Counted from the stretch's first letter, positions 6,891-15,659 are shown. The stretch: DNA of 21,166 nt from Alphaproteobacteria bacterium (GCA_028290805.1 JAQGJA010000152.1:1-21166), one strand, 5' to 3'. Notes: a model not told the origin generated them from the sequence alone. A program made the numbers and translations.

Positions 6891-9800
6891 ATGATCTCAC
6901 GTTTTTTTATTGACCGGCCGGTTTTCGCCTCGGTACTTTCGATTGTGATCGTGCTGGCGGGTTTGATCTCGCTGCGCATTTTGCCAATTGCGCAATATCC
7001 CGACATTCTGCCGCCCGAAGTGGTGGTTTCGGCCAATTACCCCGGCGCCACCGCCGAAGTTCTGGCCAGCACGGTCGCAGCGCCGCTGGAACAACAGATC
7101 AACGGCGTGCCGAACATGCTGTATATGTCCTCGACCAGCACCAATAGCGGAACGGTCGGCCTGACCGTTACCTTCGCCATCGGCACTAATCCGGACCAGG
7201 CGACGATCGACGTCAATAACCGTGTCCAGGCCGCCACGGCGCGTCTGCCCGAAGAAGTCCGCCGCCAGGGGATTACGGTCAATAAACGCTCCAGCTCTAT
7301 TCTTGCGGTAGTGAATATTTATTCGCCGGGCGGGGTATACGATCCCATCTATGTCAGTAACTATGCCTTGCTTAACGTGATCGACGAAATCAAGCGCCTG
7401 CCTGGTGTCGGTGACGCCACCTTGTTCGGTGCAAAAGATTATTCGATGCGGGTCTGGCTGCGCCCGGATAAACTGGCGGAATATAAACTGACCCCCGCCG
7501 ATGTCGCCATTGCGATCCAGGAGCAGAACTCACAATTTGCTGCCGGGCAATTCGGCCAGGAACCGATGAAAAACCCAGGCGCCTTCACCTATACGGTGTC
7601 GACCCAGGGCCGTTTCGTTGATGCCAAACAATTTGAGGACATCATCCTGCGTTCGGACGCCCAGGGCGCTACCTTACGCTTGAAAGATGTGGCGCGCGTG
7701 GAACTGGGCGCACAGGATTATTCCTTTAGCGCAACCTTCAACGGTCAGTCTTCAGTGCCGATCGGCGTTTATCTGCAGCCCGGCGCAAACGCGTTGGAGG
7801 TCACTCGCCAGATCAACGCCAAGATGGACGATCTGGCCAAGACCTTTCCAAAAGGCATCGAATACAAGGTCCCTTTCGATACCACGAAATTTGTCCAGGT
7901 TTCCATCGATGAAGTCGTCAGCACGTTTTTAGAAGCAATTTTGCTGGTTGTCCTGGTCGTGTTCCTGTTCCTGCAGAATGTGCGCGCCACGCTTATCCCT
8001 CTGATGGCTGTGCCGGTATCGCTGATCGGGACGTTTGCCGGGATGTATCTGCTGGGCTTCTCGATCAATCTTTTGACGCTTTTCGGATTGGTTCTGGCTA
8101 TCGGGATCGTCGTCGATGACGCCATCGTCGTGCTGGAAAACGTCGAACGGATCATGCGGACCGAAAAACTGGGCCCGCGTGACGCAGCGATCAAAGCCAT
8201 GGACGAGGTGACGGGCCCCGTTGTCGCCATCGTATTGGTCTTATGTGCCGTGTTTATCCCGGTTGGTTTCATGGGCGGTTTGACCGGCGTAATGTACAAG
8301 CAATTCGCCATTACCATCGCCGTTTCCGTCGTTATTTCCGGCATTATCGCCCTGACCCTGACGCCGGCCATGTGCGCCTTGCTGCTCAAGCCGCATGACC
8401 ATGATGAAGAGCCGAACCGCTTTTTCCGCGGCTTTAACAACGGCTTTGAAAAAGTGACCAATGGCTATATGTACGGCGTCAATTTCCTGCTGCGTCATAT
8501 CTGGGTTGGCCTGACTTTGTTTGCGTTATTGCTGGCCGGTACCGTTTTCCTGTTTATGCGCGTACCCGGATCGCTGGTTCCCGAAGAAGACCAGGGCTAT
8601 GTGCTGGTTATCGCCAGCATGTTGCCCGGGACCTCGGTCAGCCGCACCAAAGAAGCCACCAATGAACTGACCAAGCGCATCATGGCCCAGCCCGAAGTCG
8701 ACAATCATGTCATGTTCACCGGTTTCGATTTCCTCAGCCGTTCGCAAAAATCCAGCGCCGCCGGGACTTTCGTGATTTTCAAGGAATGGAAAGAACGGAA
8801 AAAAGAGGGCTCGGATGCAAAATCCATGGCGGGCCGTTTCATCGGCCTGGGCATGGGCATTAAGGATGCATTTGTTATCGCCTTTAACCCGCCGCCTATT
8901 ACGGGGATGAGCTTGACCGGTGGTTTCGAAGGCTTTTTGCAAAGCCGCAAGGGCGACGACATTAAAACCATCGCCGACAATGCCGCAAAAGTTTCGGCGG
9001 AAGCGGCCAAGCGCAAGGAACTGGCGGGCGTCCGCTCGACGATTTCCGCCGATGTGCCGCAATTTTTCCTGGACCTTGACCGCGAAAAAGCAAAAGCGCT
9101 GAATGTGCCGATCAATTCCGTTTTCGCCACGATGCAAAGCACGTTCGGCAGTTACTACGTTAATGATTTCACCCTGTACGGCCGCATTTTCCGCGTCAGC
9201 CTTTCCTCCGAAGCGGAATTCCGCAGCAAGCCCGAAGATCTGCGCCAGGTCTATGTGCGTTCGGCGGATGGTAATATGATCCCGCTGGACACATTGGTAA
9301 AAGTGCGTCGCATCATTGGCCCCGACCAGGTCGATCGTTTCAACATTTTCCCCGCCGCCAAAATCATGGGCGGCCCGGCACCCGGTTACAGTTCGGGCCA
9401 GGCGATTGCCGCAATGGAAGATGTCGTGGCCAAAACTCTGCCATCTGCTGATTACAGCCTGTCATGGATCGGTTCGGCCTATCAGGAACGCGCGGCCAGC
9501 GGTTCCAGTACGACGGCGTTCGTGTTTGGTCTGATCATGGTGTTCCTGATTTTGGCGGCACAATATGAACGCTGGTCCCTGCCAATTGCCGTTCTGACGG
9601 CGGTGCCTTTTGCGATTTTCGGTGCGGTGCTGGCAGTCTGGATGCGCGGGCTTAGCAACGACGTGTATTTCCAGGTCGGGTTGCTGACGCTGATTGCACT
9701 GGGCGCCAAGAATGCCATTCTAATTGTGGAATTTGCCGTGATCCAGCGCAAGGAAGGCATGTCCGTCATGGATGCTGCTATCAGCGCCGCGAGATTGCGT

Positions 9801-10037
9801 TTCCGCCCGATCATCATGACCTCGCTGGCCTTTATCCTGGGTTGCGTGCCTTTGGCGATCAGCACCGGGGCAGGGGCGGCCAGCCGCCATTCCATCGGTA
9901 CCGGCGTTATTGGCGGGATGCTGGCGGCGACAATGGTGGCGACTTTCTTTATCCCGATGTTCTATGAAGTTATTTCAAACCTTGCGGACCGCCGCAAAAA
10001 AGACGACACGCAAGTGAAAGAGATTCCCCATGCATAA
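6891..10037 (+). CDS. acrB: RND multidrug efflux pump, inner-membrane subunit (HAE1, AcrB/MexB type)
   Basis: The 1048-residue protein has the length of AcrB (1049). It is a proton-driven, homotrimeric drug exporter. The first membrane helix is FFIDRPVFASVLSIVIVLAG. The large periplasmic loops contain the conserved NYPGATAEVLASTVAAPLEQQINGV region. The proton-relay residues are visible: D409 and D410 in IGIVVDDAIVVLENVERIM, and K940 in LGAKNAILIVEFA, matching Asp407, Asp408 and Lys940 of E. coli AcrB. The second helix bundle and the ASRHSIGTGVIGGM C-terminal helix are intact, so the pump should be active. The 3' end overlaps the next gene by eight bases, which suggests translational coupling. 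Substrates cannot be read from sequence; hydrophobic drugs, detergents or dyes are usual for the family. Confidence 0.96.
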   Translation: MISRFFIDRPVFASVLSIVIVLAGLISLRILPIAQYPDILPPEVVVSANYPGATAEVLASTVAAPLEQQINGVPNMLYMSSTSTNSGTVGLTVTFAIGTNPDQATIDVNNRVQAATARLPEEVRRQGITVNKRSSSILAVVNIYSPGGVYDPIYVSNYALLNVIDEIKRLPGVGDATLFGAKDYSMRVWLRPDKLAEYKLTPADVAIAIQEQNSQFAAGQFGQEPMKNPGAFTYTVSTQGRFVDAKQFEDIILRSDAQGATLRLKDVARVELGAQDYSFSATFNGQSSVPIGVYLQPGANALEVTRQINAKMDDLAKTFPKGIEYKVPFDTTKFVQVSIDEVVSTFLEAILLVVLVVFLFLQNVRATLIPLMAVPVSLIGTFAGMYLLGFSINLLTLFGLVLAIGIVVDDAIVVLENVERIMRTEKLGPRDAAIKAMDEVTGPVVAIVLVLCAVFIPVGFMGGLTGVMYKQFAITIAVSVVISGIIALTLTPAMCALLLKPHDHDEEPNRFFRGFNNGFEKVTNGYMYGVNFLLRHIWVGLTLFALLLAGTVFLFMRVPGSLVPEEDQGYVLVIASMLPGTSVSRTKEATNELTKRIMAQPEVDNHVMFTGFDFLSRSQKSSAAGTFVIFKEWKERKKEGSDAKSMAGRFIGLGMGIKDAFVIAFNPPPITGMSLTGGFEGFLQSRKGDDIKTIADNAAKVSAEAAKRKELAGVRSTISADVPQFFLDLDREKAKALNVPINSVFATMQSTFGSYYVNDFTLYGRIFRVSLSSEAEFRSKPEDLRQVYVRSADGNMIPLDTLVKVRRIIGPDQVDRFNIFPAAKIMGGPAPGYSSGQAIAAMEDVVAKTLPSADYSLSWIGSAYQERAASGSSTTAFVFGLIMVFLILAAQYERWSLPIAVLTAVPFAIFGAVLAVWMRGLSNDVYFQVGLLTLIALGAKNAILIVEFAVIQRKEGMSVMDAAISAARLRFRPIIMTSLAFILGCVPLAISTGAGAASRHSIGTGVIGGMLAATMVATFFIPMFYEVISNLADRRKKDDTQVKEIPHA

Positions 10038-11487
10038 GGCCTCCGTTCTTGTTTCCGCCTTGCTGCTTTCGGCCTGTGCCGTCGGCCCCAATTACCAGAA
10101 ACCGTTTTTCTCCTTGCCCGATCATTGGCCGTGGCAGCAGGATGTGGCCAAGCACCCGGATGTGAAACGCACCGATACTGTTTCGCGCGACTGGTGGCAG
10201 GATTTCAAAGACCCTGCGCTGAATGCTGTGATTGATGAGGGCCGTAAAAACAACGCCGATCTGGTCATCGCCGCTGCGCGCGTGGCCCAGGCCCGGGCTT
10301 TATTATCGACGCGGCAGTCCGATTTGTATCCCTCTTTGGATGTCCAGGGCGGCGCCACGCGCACCAGCCGCAGCCAGGAAGCGACCATTTCCGGCTTTCC
10401 CGCCAGTTCCAAACCTTTCAACGATATCAACCTGGCCGCCGTGCTGAATTATGAGCTGGATTTATGGGGCCGTTTGCGCCGCGCGAATGAGAGCGGCCGC
10501 GCTGCATTATTGGCCGAAGAAAGCAACCGCGAAGCCGTGCGTCTTGCCGTAACCAGCGACATCGCCCAGGGTTATTTCAACCTGCGCGCGCTGGACGCCC
10601 AGATCGATGTCACCGATGACACCATCAAGACGCGCCGCGAAGCGCTGAAATTCCAGGAAACGCAATACCGCCTGGGCGGGGCCAACGGCCTTGCCTATCG
10701 CCAGGCCGAAGCCGAACTGGCTGCCGCCGAAGCGCAAATGCCCCAACTGGAACAGGCGCGCGCTGAACAGGAATCAGCCCTTGCAGTCCTGCTTGGCCGT
10801 TCGCCAAAAGATATTATCGAAGGCAAAGTAAAGACAGGCAAATCAATCGATGCCTTACCGGCATCGCCATTGCTGCCTACCAACCTGCCATCGACCTTGC
10901 TGGAACGCCGCCCCGATATTGCCGCCGCCGAACTGGACCTGGTTTCCGCCAATGCCGATATCGGTGTCGCCCGCGCCGATTATTTCCCGCGTGTTTCCCT
11001 GACTGCTTTGCTTGGCCTTGCCAGCAGCGACGCCGACCGCCTGCTGCGCAGTTCCGCCCGCAATTGGCAGGCTGGTGCCACCTTCAGCGGACCGTTATTA
11101 AACGCTGGCCGCACCCGCGCCGGTATCGCGGCTGCAGAAGGCCGCCGCGACGAAGCTTTGGCCAATTACCAGCAAACCGTCCGCAATGCGTTCAAGCAGG
11201 TCATGGATTCGTTATCGGCGGAAAAAACCTCGGCCGCTCGCGAAAAAGCCCAGACCGCGCAAATGAACGCCCGCAACGAAACCGTCCGCCTCTCGCAACT
11301 GCGCTATAAATCGGGTTATTCCGATTACCTTGAAGTGCTGGATGCGCAGCGTTCGCTGTTTTCGGCCCGTCTCGAGCGCATCAATGCAAGACGCGACCGG
11401 TTGACTTCAGCGGTTAATCTGTACAAAGCCTTAGGCGGCGGCTGGTCGCCGGATAAGCGGATTGTGAAGGCGACGAAGGGTAAATAA
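10030..11487 (+). CDS. Outer-membrane efflux lipoprotein (OprM/NodT family, TolC-like channel)
   Basis: The 485-residue protein starts with a lipoprotein signal peptide: a hydrophobic core and lipobox LSAC with Cys16 as lipidation site, and Ala at +2, which does not signal inner-membrane retention. CAVGPNYQKP is typical of the OprM/NodT lipoprotein branch. Two outer-membrane-factor repeats follow (about residues 65-250 and 275-475), each with long Ala-, Gln- and Glu-rich helices, and RRPDIAAAELDLVSANADIGVARADYFP-type motif elements in the second. It forms the trimeric exit duct for the adaptor and pump encoded upstream. Its ATG lies inside the 3' end of the pump gene (eight-base overlap), after the purine-rich AAAGAGA. 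The operon appears to end here, although no hairpin terminator is seen before the next gene. Confidence 0.94.
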   Translation: MHKASVLVSALLLSACAVGPNYQKPFFSLPDHWPWQQDVAKHPDVKRTDTVSRDWWQDFKDPALNAVIDEGRKNNADLVIAAARVAQARALLSTRQSDLYPSLDVQGGATRTSRSQEATISGFPASSKPFNDINLAAVLNYELDLWGRLRRANESGRAALLAEESNREAVRLAVTSDIAQGYFNLRALDAQIDVTDDTIKTRREALKFQETQYRLGGANGLAYRQAEAELAAAEAQMPQLEQARAEQESALAVLLGRSPKDIIEGKVKTGKSIDALPASPLLPTNLPSTLLERRPDIAAAELDLVSANADIGVARADYFPRVSLTALLGLASSDADRLLRSSARNWQAGATFSGPLLNAGRTRAGIAAAEGRRDEALANYQQTVRNAFKQVMDSLSAEKTSAAREKAQTAQMNARNETVRLSQLRYKSGYSDYLEVLDAQRSLFSARLERINARRDRLTSAVNLYKALGGGWSPDKRIVKATKGK

Positions 11488-11546
11488 GACGTTTTCTTTC
11501 ACTGCCCATTGCTTAAGATAGGGATACTAGAAGCAATAAGGCCGTG

Positions 11547-12458
11547 ATGAGAATTTCTGTACTCGACGAATGTTTTTTAAGCGATGAAAACATAAATTAT
11601 CTGAAATCCGTGAGCGATTTTCGCTTTGATACCGAGGATATCAAGGGAAGCGATATTATCCTTGCCGATATGTATGAGCGTTCTTTGAATAAAGAATTCT
11701 TTTCTGCCGCAAATAACCTTAAGCTTCTTTGTATCAATTCGACCGGGTTTGATAAAGTTGACTTACAGGCAGCAGAGGAAAAAGGTGTCAAACTTGCCAA
11801 TGTGCCGGGATTTTCAACCGAAGCCGTGGCAGAACATGTTTTCGCGCTTATTCTTGCCAGTGCCCGCAACATCGTCGAAAGTAATCGTGCCGTAAGCCTA
11901 AAGCCGTTTGAAATTAACCCGAACGATAGAGACCATACCAAATTTCTTGGCTTTAATTTATACGGCAAGACACTGGGTATTTTGGGCCTTGGCGCAATCG
12001 GCCAGCATGTAGCAAAAATCGCCCATGGTTTTGGTATGCAAGTCATCGCCTATAATCCGGGCCCGCGAAATCTGGATAAGGTGGAGATGGTATCTAGGGA
12101 AGAGTTGCTGGTGCGATCCGATATTCTAACATTACATGCCCCGTTAAATAAAGCATCAAGAGCTTTTATAAATGCCGATACGATGAAATCGATGAAGCCC
12201 GGGGCGATGATCATCAATACGGCGCGAGGCGATTGTATCGTTTCAAAAGATCTGGCCGATGCCTTGCAATCAGGCCATATTTCCGCAGCCGGACTGGATA
12301 CATGGGGAGAGGCCGCCCCTGTTTTTTCGGCTAAGAACTGCCTTATTACACCGCATTCAGCGTGGTTTACCAAGGAAGCCCTGGCAAAGATCGGGGATAT
12401 TATGGTTGGCAATATTAAAGCTTTCCTGTATGGAAAGCCCATAAATTTTGTTAATTAA
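11547..12458 (+). CDS. D-isomer-specific 2-hydroxyacid dehydrogenase
   Basis: The 303-residue protein is a NAD(P)-dependent reductase of 2-oxoacids in the GyaR/SerA/DdhA superfamily. Residues about 1-95 form the catalytic domain's N-terminal half. The Rossmann motif is GLGAIG (147-152). Catalytic Arg227 (NTARGD), Glu255 and His270 (ITPHSAW) are present. After the second beta strand of the fold (VIAYN) there is Asn170 rather than the usual Asp, so cofactor preference may differ from NAD. A GTG lies at 11544, but ATG 11547 is better placed after AAGG (11538-11541). Base composition and codon use are clearly more AT-rich than the efflux genes just upstream, which could mean transfer or a different expression class. 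Its substrate (glyoxylate, phosphoglycerate, lactate-like or other) cannot be told. It ends at a shared terminator. Confidence 0.88.
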   Translation: MRISVLDECFLSDENINYLKSVSDFRFDTEDIKGSDIILADMYERSLNKEFFSAANNLKLLCINSTGFDKVDLQAAEEKGVKLANVPGFSTEAVAEHVFALILASARNIVESNRAVSLKPFEINPNDRDHTKFLGFNLYGKTLGILGLGAIGQHVAKIAHGFGMQVIAYNPGPRNLDKVEMVSREELLVRSDILTLHAPLNKASRAFINADTMKSMKPGAMIINTARGDCIVSKDLADALQSGHISAAGLDTWGEAAPVFSAKNCLITPHSAWFTKEALAKIGDIMVGNIKAFLYGKPINFVN

Positions 12459-12489
12459 AAAAGGGCGGTGAAAATTCACCGCCCTTTTT
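12458..12489. terminator. Bidirectional intrinsic terminator
   Basis: A-rich sequence, GGGCGGTGA, a short loop, TCACCGCCC and a T-tract form a near-perfect hairpin usable on both strands. It lies between the convergent dehydrogenase and helicase genes, and its A-tract abuts the dehydrogenase stop codon. Confidence 0.92.
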
Positions 12490-12505
12490 ACAATTCTATC
12501 ATACC

Positions 12506-13921
12506 TTAAGCAGCGCGCGTATATTTCTTTGGACCCGAAGAACCAAAGCGCTTGTTGCCACCGGTGCCACCGCCATCACGGGATGGGCCGCCGAATTTTT
12601 TGCGTTCGTGGAAGGGAACGAAACCGCCCGAACCGCGTTCGGAACGTTCGCCGCCTCCTGTCGAACCGCCGCGTGGACCATCGCCTCTGGACGAATTTCT
12701 GTCCGAAGAGAAGCTGCGTCCGCCGCCGCCGCTGCGAGGGGCAGAACCGCCGCGGGAAGCACCGCGGCGCGGGGCCGAGGCTTCTTCTTCGAATTTTTCA
12801 TTCGGGTTCATCAAACGCTGGATGGCTTTCCACTTGATGCGGTCCGATGGAGTCAGCAGGTTAACGGCTGAACCTTCGGCGCCGGCACGGGCGGTACGGC
12901 CGATGCGGTGGATGTAATCTTCCGGCACCTGTGGCAGGTCATAGTTAATGACATGCTCAATGTGTGGAATATCCAGGCCACGGGCGGCAACGTCTGTTGC
13001 TACCAGGACGCGGAACTTCTTGTCGCGGAAGCTTTGGATCACGCGGTCGCGTTTGCGCTGTTGCAGATCGCCATGGATGGCGTCGGCGCGGTGCTCTTCG
13101 CGGCAGAGTTTATCGGCCAGGCGTTCGGTGCCATGTTTCGTTTTCACGAAAATGATGATCGAACCGGTACGGTTTTCCAACTGGGACAACAGCGCGCTGT
13201 ATTTGTCGCTTTCGTTGACCTGGACCAGCTCCTGTTTGATATTCGCCTGCGGCGTCGTGGTCGAACCGACCGTGATGCGCTGCGGGTTGTGCAGATAGCT
13301 GTTCGCGATCTTCATGATGCTGGAAGGCATCGTGGCCGAGAACATCATGGTCTGGCGTTGTTTCGGAAGGTACTGCGCGATTTTCTCCAGCTGGACGCTG
13401 AAACCCATATCCAGCATGCGGTCCGTTTCATCAAGAACCAAAAATGCCGTGCGGTTCAGCTTTACCGTGCCGCGCGTCAGGTGGTCATTGATACGGCCAG
13501 GCGTGCCGACGATCAGACGCGGCATGTTTTTCAGCTGGTTGAACTGTTTCGGCATCGGCTCGCCACCGATAAGCAAAGCGGTTTTGATGTTTGGAACGGG
13601 AATCATCTGCTCCAAAGCAGCCAGAACCTGGGCGGCCAGTTCGCGGGTAGGGGTCATGACAAGCGCGCAGGCCTGGGGGTCTTCCATCAGTTTTGCAATC
13701 AATGGAATGCCGAAAGCGCCGGTTTTGCCGGTTCCGGTCTGGGCGGAACCAAGAATGTCCTTGCCCTGCATCGCAAGCGGGATGGCCTGGGACTGGATCG
13801 GGGTCGGGGTTGTGAAATTCATGCGGACCAAAGCCTGCATCAGTTTCTCGGGAAGGCCAAAGCTGGAAAAATCGGATTTCATTTCCGTGGTTTCAGCCTG
13901 TTTCATTTCAGTATTAGACAT
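12506..13921 (-). CDS. rhlE: DEAD-box ATP-dependent RNA helicase, RhlE type, with DETD motif II
   Basis: The open frame extends to 14146, but the start is ATG 13921, preceded by AAAGGACACCAA as ribosome binding site, giving 471 residues. The motifs in order are a Q-motif region (FSSFGLPEKL to TPIQSQAIP, 17-48), motif I AQTGTGKT (60-67), Ia PTRELAAQ (91-98), Ib TPGR (140-143), motif II DETD (164-167), III SAT (195-197), IV IIFVKTK, V ATDVAARGLDIP (308-319) and VI HRIGRTARAG (338-347). Motif II has Thr where almost all relatives have Ala; the Asp and Glu needed for Mg-ATP hydrolysis are kept. The tail from about 384 is Arg-, Gly- and Ser-rich with RGG-like repeats and likely binds RNA. RhlE-like proteins unwind RNA in ribosome assembly, decay and cold response. 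A long leader (more than 200 bases) lies upstream. Confidence 0.93.
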   Translation of the reverse strand: MSNTEMKQAETTEMKSDFSSFGLPEKLMQALVRMNFTTPTPIQSQAIPLAMQGKDILGSAQTGTGKTGAFGIPLIAKLMEDPQACALVMTPTRELAAQVLAALEQMIPVPNIKTALLIGGEPMPKQFNQLKNMPRLIVGTPGRINDHLTRGTVKLNRTAFLVLDETDRMLDMGFSVQLEKIAQYLPKQRQTMMFSATMPSSIMKIANSYLHNPQRITVGSTTTPQANIKQELVQVNESDKYSALLSQLENRTGSIIIFVKTKHGTERLADKLCREEHRADAIHGDLQQRKRDRVIQSFRDKKFRVLVATDVAARGLDIPHIEHVINYDLPQVPEDYIHRIGRTARAGAEGSAVNLLTPSDRIKWKAIQRLMNPNEKFEEEASAPRRGASRGGSAPRSGGGGRSFSSDRNSSRGDGPRGGSTGGGERSERGSGGFVPFHERKKFGGPSRDGGGTGGNKRFGSSGPKKYTRAA

Positions 13922-14126
13922 TTGGTGTCCTTTCAAGACAATCGTTTTCATTCGCTTTGCCCCGGAATGGGCGCAAAACGTTGAGAATAAAACAATGCGA
14001 ACGGAAAATGATTTCCGGCACTCACATCGAAAACTCTTTGACAAACGCGGGGGAAAGGACGGCCAAAAGGAAAAGGCCACTTTCATCTCATCGGCATCAC
14101 ACATGGGGTCGAGACCCGCCGGTAAC

Positions 14127-14151
14127 GCATTGCTGGAAACCAGCACAATGC
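14127..14151 (-). other. Hairpin in the helicase leader
   Basis: Two five-base-pair segments (14127-14131 with 14147-14151, and 14132-14136 with 14140-14144) stack with a two-base bulge and an AAA loop on the plus strand (TTT on the minus strand). No T-tract follows. If the helicase promoter is near 14190, this structure would lie about 40 bases into the leader of its mRNA. Confidence 0.4.
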
Positions 14152-14232
14152 ACGGAAGCGCAGAGTTAAAACTAAACTCGAGGCAGACTTTATACCGCCT
14201 TTATTTAAAAAGCAAGGGAAATCGTACATCGC

Positions 14233-14260
14233 TTGTTTACCCTTGCCCGCTTCCTATATC
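14233..14260 (+). promoter_or_regulatory. Candidate promoter of the DUF72 gene
   Basis: TTGTTT (14233-14238) and TATATC (14255-14260) are separated by 16 bases. Transcription would start about seven bases after the -10 element, at or next to the ATG at 14267, and no Shine-Dalgarno is seen. This would make the message leaderless. Confidence 0.4.
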
Positions 14261-14266
14261 AACAGC

Positions 14267-15028
14267 ATGACACCACGCGGAAAATTTCATGTCGGCACCA
14301 GCGGCTGGGGCTTTATCGAGCGGGAAAGACGCTTTTATCCGACCGGTATCATCCGCGGCGGCAAGTTGGGCTATTACGCCGGCGTGTTTGATTGCCTGGA
14401 GGTCAATACCACTTTTTACCGCATGCATAAAGCGGCCACCTTCCAGAAATGGGCCGATAGCGTCCCGGACAATTTCCAGTTCACCTTTAAGATGTGGGGC
14501 GAGGTGACGCATACCAAAGGCTTTACCGTCAATCCCGCTTTTATTGACGAATTCATGCAGGCTATTGCAAATATCGGTGACAAACGCGGGCCCATCCTGA
14601 TCCAGTTGCCGCCGCGTCTGACGGCGGCGAACAAGGAGGGGCTGCAAACTATTTTGCGCCAGGTGAAGCAGAACGATCCCGATAATTCCTGGCCCATCGC
14701 GGTTGAATTGCGCAACCCGCTTTGGTATACGGACGAAGTCCGGGCGATGCTGGATCAATTTCGTGTGGCCCTTGTCCTGCATGACATGCCGAAATCGGCA
14801 AACTGGACGCCGAATGAGAATAATGATTTCGCCTATTTCCGTTTTCACGGGGAAAAAGGCGATTACCGCGGCGGCTATACCGATTATTTTCTGCGCGGAA
14901 AAACCCTGATGATCGTAGCCCTGTTAAAACAGGGCAAAGACGTCTATGCCTATTTCAACAACACGATGGGCGATGCGCCGTTTAATGCGCTGACCTTGCA
15001 GAAATTTGTCGAGGAATTGAATGGCTGA
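14267..15028 (+). CDS. DUF72 family protein (YecE-like, TIM-barrel)
   Basis: The 253-residue protein matches DUF72/YecE throughout: FHVGTSGWGFIERERRFYPTG at the N-terminus, the EVNTTFYRMHKAATFQKWAD region, FKMWGEVTHTK, ILIQLPPRL, VELRNPLWY, VALVLHDMPKS, YFRFHGEKGDYRGGYT, and AYFNNTMGDAPFNALTLQKF at the C-terminus. The family folds as a TIM barrel; its biochemical activity is, to my knowledge, not established. An upstream TTG at 14243 would add eight residues with no family resemblance, so ATG 14267 is chosen. The 3' end overlaps the hydrolase gene by eight bases (ATGGCTGA), so the two are probably translated in a coupled way. Confidence 0.92.
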   Translation: MTPRGKFHVGTSGWGFIERERRFYPTGIIRGGKLGYYAGVFDCLEVNTTFYRMHKAATFQKWADSVPDNFQFTFKMWGEVTHTKGFTVNPAFIDEFMQAIANIGDKRGPILIQLPPRLTAANKEGLQTILRQVKQNDPDNSWPIAVELRNPLWYTDEVRAMLDQFRVALVLHDMPKSANWTPNENNDFAYFRFHGEKGDYRGGYTDYFLRGKTLMIVALLKQGKDVYAYFNNTMGDAPFNALTLQKFVEELNG

Positions 15029-15659
15029 AGGCATTGTTTTATTGCACGGGATTTTCCGCACAAAACGCAGCATGCGGCGTTTGGAAAAGTTTTTGCAGCA
15101 ACATGGTTACGACACGCTGAACATCACCTATAAATCGACGCGCTATGCGATTGAAAATATTATCGATGCCGTGCATCCGGATATTGAACAATTTGCCGCT
15201 GGTAAAACCAAGTTACATTTTATCGGTTATTCCATGGGCGGTCTTGTGATCCGGGCCTATGCGCATAAATATCTGCTGCATAATATGGGCCGCGTCGTCA
15301 TGCTGGGCACGCCAAACAAGGGCAGCCAGGTCGCCGATCTGGTGCGTAATTTATGGCTGTATAAAAAACTTTATGGCCCCGCAGGACAGCAGCTTTTTAC
15401 CAGGCAGGATGTCTTTCAGCATATTTTCGGTGAACTCAATTTTGAGTTGGGCAGCATCGCCGGGATTTCCTGGCTTGACCCCATTTCTTCTCTGGTGATC
15501 GGCCTGCCCAATGACGGCAAGGTGTCGGTGGAAAGCACGAAACTGGACGGCATGAAAGACCATCTGGTCATCCGTTGTGCGCATACGTTTTTCCCCGTCA
15601 ATAAAACTGCCTGGCGCCAAACATTGCATTTTCTACAGCATGGGTTTTTTGTGCGGTAA
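15021..15659 (+). CDS. Small alpha/beta-hydrolase, lipase-like
   Basis: The 212-residue protein has the alpha/beta-hydrolase core: IVLLHGIFRTKRSMRRL with the oxyanion-hole HG, a nucleophile elbow GYSMGG with Ser71, then VVMLGTPNKGSQVAD as in triacylglycerol lipase and PGAP1-like enzymes. Asp166 (PNDGKVSVEST) and His188 (RCAHTFFPVN) fit the remaining triad members; His181 is an alternative. There is no signal peptide, so it is probably cytoplasmic or membrane-associated. It overlaps the DUF72 gene and ends one base before the stop codon of the convergent thioredoxin gene, so no space is left for a terminator between the two. The natural ester substrate is unknown. Confidence 0.88.
   Translation: MAEGIVLLHGIFRTKRSMRRLEKFLQQHGYDTLNITYKSTRYAIENIIDAVHPDIEQFAAGKTKLHFIGYSMGGLVIRAYAHKYLLHNMGRVVMLGTPNKGSQVADLVRNLWLYKKLYGPAGQQLFTRQDVFQHIFGELNFELGSIAGISWLDPISSLVIGLPNDGKVSVESTKLDGMKDHLVIRCAHTFFPVNKTAWRQTLHFLQHGFFVR

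Larger units (their letters stand above)
13922..14266. other. 345-base divergent region between helicase and DUF72 genes
   Basis: No gene is supported here. On the minus side it contains the helicase ribosome binding site and a candidate promoter (TTGCTT at 14210-14215, TATAAA at 14189-14194, a short 15-base spacer), which implies a helicase leader of about 260 bases. A stable hairpin lies at 14127-14151. On the plus side TTGTTT and TATATC just before the DUF72 gene may be its promoter. The minus-strand frame continuing from the helicase into this area has no family resemblance and is taken as untranslated. Confidence 0.5.

Noticed and set aside
7769..9142. Minus-strand frames of 145 to 230 codons opposite the RND pump gene
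   Set aside because: They are shadows of a complete 1048-residue pump gene and show no start signals or family motifs.
13922..14146. N-terminal extension of the helicase by 75 residues
   Set aside because: The extension has no family resemblance, while the internal ATG at 13921 has a good ribosome binding site (AAAGGACACC) and starts a normal-length protein.
14243..14266. TTG start for the DUF72 protein
   Set aside because: The eight extra residues overlap the candidate promoter and do not match the family N-terminus, which begins right after ATG 14267.
12908..14270. Long plus-strand frames (358 and 318 codons) opposite the helicase gene
   Set aside because: They lie antisense to a helicase with every family motif, and their translations have no recognisable domains; they result from GC-rich codon bias.
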